Of a stretch of DNA of 6,616 bases, positions 4,740 to 6,616 are shown piece by piece. Numbering within the stretch: position 1 is the first letter of the stretch; the number at the start of each line of letters is the position of its first letter. Made by a program: the position numbers and the translations under genes. A model generated the notes under the pieces. The model was not told where the DNA came from. It saw nothing but the letters and a program-made list of their open reading frames with translations, and did not search any database. Source of the stretch: UBA1372 sp964496075 (GTDB taxonomy: Bacteria; Patescibacteriota; Microgenomatia; UBA12405); the NCBI GenBank assembly GCA_964496075.1, contig CAZBXB010000038.1, positions 1 to 6,616 of the forward strand, read 5' to 3'.

Positions 4740-4901
4740 GCAGTATGCCTTACCCTAAAATCTCAAATAAATTAAGAACTTAGGAAAAAGCATACCGCTA
4801 AAAATCTCTTGGGTTGTTAATGTTCTGGCCACAAAAGGGCCATCTATCTACCTTAAGCTGTTTAGCTACCAGCTATAGGTTACCAACAACCTAAGATATT
4901 G
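4740..4901 (-). ncRNA. Candidate structured non-coding RNA, unassigned
   Basis: This stretch has no coding frame but a high density of nested stems. P1 pairs 4812-4818 with 4885-4891 (GGTTGTT/AACAACC) and can extend to 4808/4895. P2 is TGGCC/GGCCA with a 7-nt loop (4826-4842). P3 is TAGCT/AGCTA (4863-4875), extended by ACCT/AGGT (4850-4853, 4877-4880). These make a three-way junction. P4 pairs 4740-4748 with 4790-4798 and contains an inner CCTAA/TTAGG stem. In P4 the single mismatch becomes a G-U pair on the minus strand, whereas the P1 extension has its G-U on the plus strand, so folding alone leaves the strand open. A promoter-like pair (4936-4908) points into it on the minus strand and would start it near 4901. 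A T-rich run on the minus strand at 4724-4712 could end it. It does not match tRNA, tmRNA, RNase P or SRP RNA signatures that I know. Confidence 0.4.
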
Positions 4902-4907
4902 AATCCT

Positions 4908-4936
4908 ATAATATCAAATACACATTAAATATACAA
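4908..4936 (-). promoter_or_regulatory. Promoter-like pair driving the candidate RNA
   Basis: On the minus strand TTGTAT (4936-4931) and TATTAT (4913-4908) are spaced by exactly 17 bp. The -10 matches 5 of 6 and the -35 only 3 of 6. The start would fall at about 4901, at the base of the predicted P1 stem. The surrounding 4914-5026 is very AT-rich with no coding frame, so chance matches are likely and the call is tentative. Confidence 0.35.
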
Positions 4937-5026
4937 TAAGATAATATAGGTAATTTTAATTCTAATATAAATATTACCCAAAAATCAAAAACATATACAT
5001 AAAGACCGAACAAAATACGAAGCTCA

Positions 5027-5035
5027 TGTTATAAT
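5027..5035 (+). promoter_or_regulatory. Extended -10 promoter of the 97-aa gene
   Basis: TGTTATAAT is a TGn extension followed by a perfect TATAAT. Transcription would start near 5042 and give a leader of about 20 nt without a recognisable Shine-Dalgarno. A second box TATAAA at 5043-5048 could give a shorter leader. Confidence 0.55.
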
Positions 5036-5062
5036 TAACTATTATAAAGCTTAAATAAGAAA

Positions 5063-5356
5063 ATGGTTGAACAAAGGAATCGTGTGGTTAGATTACTCGA
5101 GGAGGCCATACCTGAACTTCCTCCAGAAACATTAGAAGAAGCTTACAGAAAAGTTATAACTGCAGTTGGAAATAACAGGGTATCGGATATTGGAAAATAT
5201 CTAGACGAATTGGAACAGACCTGTCCTCGATGTGTAGAACTTCTAACCACACCTTTAAACAATCTACCGCCCGGAATAACCAAAGAAGTTCTGGCCGGTA
5301 AAACTGCCATGGTTTTCATGAGACAGACAGCCCAAAAAGCACTCGTTAGAAAGTAA
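5063..5356 (+). CDS. Hypothetical helical protein, 97 aa, with a CPRC pair
   Basis: I do not recognise the family. The product is predicted to be mostly helical: RNRVVRLLEEAIPELP (5-20), ETLEEAYRKVITAVG (22-36), SDIGKYLDELEQ (41-52), and a C-terminal segment KEVLAGKTAMVFMRQTAQKAL (74-94). Between them TCPRC places Cys54 and Cys57 in a CxxC at a helix end. A single CxxC could be half a zinc site completed by a dimer or partner, or a redox pair. No signal peptide or membrane segment is visible. It is convergent with the methyltransferase-like gene, with only four bases between the stop codons and no terminator hairpin. The ATG at 5063 is the first in frame and lies about 20 nt after the predicted transcript start. 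Confidence 0.7.
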   Translation: MVEQRNRVVRLLEEAIPELPPETLEEAYRKVITAVGNNRVSDIGKYLDELEQTCPRCVELLTTPLNNLPPGITKEVLAGKTAMVFMRQTAQKALVRK

Positions 5357-5360
5357 ATTG

Positions 5361-5954
5361 TCAATATCTTATCCAAATATTGTTTCTACCCAGATCTCTT
5401 GAGTTTAACTTTCCGCGAATCTTTCCTCCATTTGAAGAATATGCCATTCCATTTTTTTCCGAAACTTTCGGTTTTTTTCCTATTGACCTCAACATTTTTA
5501 TTGTCTCATCAACTGCTTCCTTCCCATATCCTTTGGCCTCAAATGTCCTTTTATCAAACACAAATAAGGCATGTCTAGCCTTCTTTAAGTGACCCTCCAA
5601 ATCATATAACAAGCCATCCTCAACAATATTTTCTGGGTTAGGTGCTACGCATATCAACAAATCTGTATTAAATACTTGCAACTCATCTATCTTAGATTCA
5701 AATGCCACCACTCTCGCCCCTTGACCAATTTTATTAACCCCTAACTTAAACCTATCATTAGGTCCAATTAACGGATCAACCCCTATATACAAACTACCCG
5801 ATCCCACATTTGCATTCATCCTTCCTGCCATACCAACATCCAATATCTTCAGTCCTCTAAACGCTTTCGCTACCTGAAATACCCCTCCACTATTCATATG
5901 TTCTGGCATAATAGTAGTATTCCTAAAAATACCTCCTTCTCTTAATTCATTCAT
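5361..5954 (-). CDS. Rossmann-fold protein resembling class I SAM-dependent methyltransferases
   Basis: The motif ILDVGMAGRM (36-45 from the chosen start) resembles motif I of class I methyltransferases (L-D-x-G-x-G-x-G), with an alanine where a glycine is common. LYIGVDPL (55-62) supplies the acidic residue at the end of strand 2 that binds the SAM ribose. FNTDLLICVAPNPENI (95-110) fits the strand 4 motif with its P, and a C-terminal part HALFVFDKRTF looks like strand 5. The length, 197 aa, suits a compact methyltransferase domain. The substrate is unknown and catalysis is not proven because motif I is imperfect. Three ATGs occur in frame at 5963, 5960 and 5954. The -10 box occupies 5967-5962 and so overlaps the first ATG, which makes the third ATG (5954), seven bases after TATAAT, the likely leaderless start. 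If 5963 were used the protein would have 200 aa. Confidence 0.6.
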   Translation of the reverse strand: MNELREGGIFRNTTIMPEHMNSGGVFQVAKAFRGLKILDVGMAGRMNANVGSGSLYIGVDPLIGPNDRFKLGVNKIGQGARVVAFESKIDELQVFNTDLLICVAPNPENIVEDGLLYDLEGHLKKARHALFVFDKRTFEAKGYGKEAVDETIKMLRSIGKKPKVSEKNGMAYSSNGGKIRGKLNSRDLGRNNIWIRY

Positions 5955-5961
5955 ATCCATC

Positions 5962-5991
5962 ATTATAATAAACTTTTAGATTAACTATCAA
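5962..5991 (-). promoter_or_regulatory. Strong promoter of the methyltransferase-like gene
   Basis: On the minus strand TTGATA (5991-5986, 5 of 6 to TTGACA) and a perfect TATAAT (5967-5962) are spaced by 18 bp. This is the best sigma-70-type match in the window. Transcription would start near 5955-5954, on the third in-frame ATG. Confidence 0.7.
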
Positions 5992-6044
5992 CATAAAAAG
6001 CTTTTTTCCTTGTCGAGGGGAGAATATAAGAAGGGTTTTATTCT

Positions 6045-6233
6045 ATTTCAAGATACAAATAGTACAAAGTACAAGGCGAAACAAAAAAATTCTATATGAA
6101 TTTGATTATTTCAAGATACCAATAGTACAAAGTACAAGGCGAAACAAACAAATTCTATAAGAATTTGATCATTTCAAGATACCAATAGTACAAAGTACAA
6201 GGCGAAACAACCAATTTCTGTAAGAAATTGGTT
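6045..6233. repeat. Three tandem 63-bp repeats with covarying hairpins
   Basis: Copies lie at 6045-6107, 6108-6170 and 6171-6233. The first 40 bp of each (starting ATTTCAAGATAC) is identical in copies 2 and 3 and differs by one base in copy 1 (A6056 against C). It contains a small dyad GTAC-AAA-GTAC. The last 23 bp vary but always form a stem with a five-base loop: AAATTC/GAATTT, then CAAATTC/GAATTTG, then ACCAATTTC/GAAATTGGT, with the last arm ending at 6232. The unit of 63 bp equals six turns of B-DNA, so the copies face the same side. It is not a CRISPR array: the spacers are homologous and there are only three. It lies in the divergent spacer between the methyltransferase-like gene and the last gene. 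Confidence 0.9.
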
Positions 6234-6238
6234 ATAAT
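6210..6238 (+). promoter_or_regulatory. Promoter and dyad operator-like site of the last gene
   Basis: TATAAT at 6233-6238 ends six bases before the ATG at 6245, again a leaderless layout. The place of a -35 is taken by the third repeat's nine-pair dyad (ACCAATTTC at 6210-6218, GAAATTGGT at 6224-6232), which touches the -10 directly. A protein bound to the dyad would block or position RNA polymerase, and the two upstream copies could give cooperative binding. The regulator is not known. Confidence 0.5.
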
Positions 6239-6244
6239 ATATCC

Positions 6245-6616
6245 ATGTCTGCCCAAGAACCGATTAAACCAGAGATTAGTACAAATTTCATCCACCTTCA
6301 GGTCCGAATTCCTAAGCTGAACGAATTTACTCCTGAGTCCACCTCTTCCCTATTTGCAAACTTGACCCACTTTTCTTCACCTGGATTTTTTCAAAAATTG
6401 AAAGGCGCCTCCAATCTGATCGTTTCTCTTGAAATAGTTTTATTAAATAATCAAATCTTTTTTTATGTCACTTGCCCTAAAAACAAGCATGATTTCATCT
6501 CTTCTCAAATTTTGGCCCAATTCCCCACTGCCATTGTCGAAGCTTCCGATGACCCTCTAAAGGATATTGACAAATCTACCCTAAGCTACCAACAATTAAC
6601 TACCGGTAAGTCCTAT
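6245..6616 (+). CDS. N-terminus of a type IV secretion-like / TraD-VirB4-like ATPase-family protein (3' partial)
   Basis: The frame is open for 124 codons from the ATG at 6245 to the last base. The product begins MSAQEPIKPEIST, then FIHLQVRIPKLNEFTPE (15-31), SSLFANLTHFSSP (34-46), LIVSLEIVLLNNQIFFYVTCPKNKHDFISSQILAQFPTAIVEAS in pieces across 59-102, and a polar tail. The pattern 'P-x-x-N-E, x-x-x-LFANL, S-L-E-I-x-x-x-x-x-x-I-x-F-Y-V-x-x-P, x-F-I-x-S-Q-I-x-A-Q-F-P-x-A-x-I' resembles the N-terminal domain of large Patescibacteria proteins whose C-terminal part is a VirB4/TraD-like ATPase. The ATPase part, if present, is beyond the window, so this is recognition by pattern. No signal peptide or transmembrane helix is visible so far. 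There is no Shine-Dalgarno; TATAAT lies six bases upstream. Confidence 0.6.
   Translation, partial: MSAQEPIKPEISTNFIHLQVRIPKLNEFTPESTSSLFANLTHFSSPGFFQKLKGASNLIVSLEIVLLNNQIFFYVTCPKNKHDFISSQILAQFPTAIVEASDDPLKDIDKSTLSYQQLTTGKSY

Larger units (their letters stand above)
4263..4815. repeat. 11-bp inverted repeat bracketing the zinc-finger gene region
   Basis: AACCCAAGAGA at 4263-4273 has its exact reverse complement TCTCTTGGGTT at 4805-4815. Reading inward from each arm, the next bases are CTTTTT and TTTTTA, so the match extends to about 15 of 16. The arms are 531 bp apart and enclose the 53-aa gene, its promoter, three hairpins and half of the RNA-like element. They could be ends of a small element, or the two sides of a long-range RNA pairing. 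No transposase or target-site duplication is seen. Confidence 0.35.

Noticed and set aside
4812..4891. tRNA gene (7-bp acceptor-like stem enclosing about 80 nt, with a 5-bp/7-nt arm)
   Set aside because: There is no T-arm with TTCRA, no proper D-arm, no canonical anticodon loop on the plus strand, and on the minus strand the UUU-like loop is in the wrong place with no T-arm after it.
4690..4910. RNase P RNA or tmRNA
   Set aside because: GAGGAAAG at 4698-4705 and GGATTCAATA on the minus strand near 4906 recall the conserved cores of RNase P RNA and tmRNA, but none of the other conserved regions or the tRNA-like 3' end is present.
6045..6233. CRISPR array
   Set aside because: The three 23-bp 'spacers' are clearly homologous and form hairpins, there are only three units, and no cas gene is in view.

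Overview
The window looks like chromosomal DNA of a Candidate Phyla Radiation bacterium (Patescibacteria), most likely of the Microgenomates type. The evidence is an AT-rich genome of short genes, a very short EF-Ts (152 aa), a ribosomal protein S2 with a long charged N-terminal extension, a stripped-down rpsB-tsf-frr-rseP cluster without pyrH, a stand-alone four-helix-bundle protein, and several small proteins I cannot assign. UGA is used as a stop by tsf, frr and the methyltransferase-like gene, which argues against the UGA-recoding lineages (Gracilibacteria/Absconditabacteria). The assignment rests on gene content and style, not on a marker-gene tree.

Layout. 1-223 (+): C-terminal end of a beta-rich, possibly glycoside-hydrolase-like protein. 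267-629 (+): four-helix-bundle protein, flanked by a 10-bp inverted repeat. 662-692: perfect 14-bp-stem dyad over the convergent gene junction and the rseP stop. 3769-669 (-): core housekeeping operon rpsB, tsf, frr, rseP, led by an extended -10 promoter and a roughly 80-nt structured leader that could be an autoregulatory site. 4208-3903 (-): conserved-looking 101-aa hypothetical protein. 4209-5062: about 850 bases that look empty but hold a 53-aa zinc-finger gene (4584-4423, -) with its own promoter and Shine-Dalgarno site, several hairpins, and a multi-stem RNA-like element (about 4901-4740) with a promoter pointing into it on the minus strand. 5063-5356 (+): helical 97-aa protein with a CPRC pair, convergent with 5954-5361 (-), a Rossmann/SAM-methyltransferase-like protein. 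6045-6233: three tandem copies of a 63-bp unit, each a 40-bp constant core plus a 23-bp hairpin whose stem changes in a compensatory way. The third hairpin abuts the promoter of the last gene (6245-6616, +, cut by the window end), which resembles the N-terminus of the large type IV secretion-like ATPases of Patescibacteria.

How it works together. rpsB, tsf and frr supply the 30S subunit, elongation and ribosome recycling. rseP encodes an intramembrane site-2 protease whose start overlaps the frr stop, so the two are probably translationally coupled. A recurring theme is that many starts have no Shine-Dalgarno but carry a TATAAT-like box 5-7 nt before the ATG (frr, tsf, 101-aa gene, methyltransferase-like gene, last gene). 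This predicts leaderless mRNAs beside SD-led ones (rpsB, rseP, zinc-finger gene).
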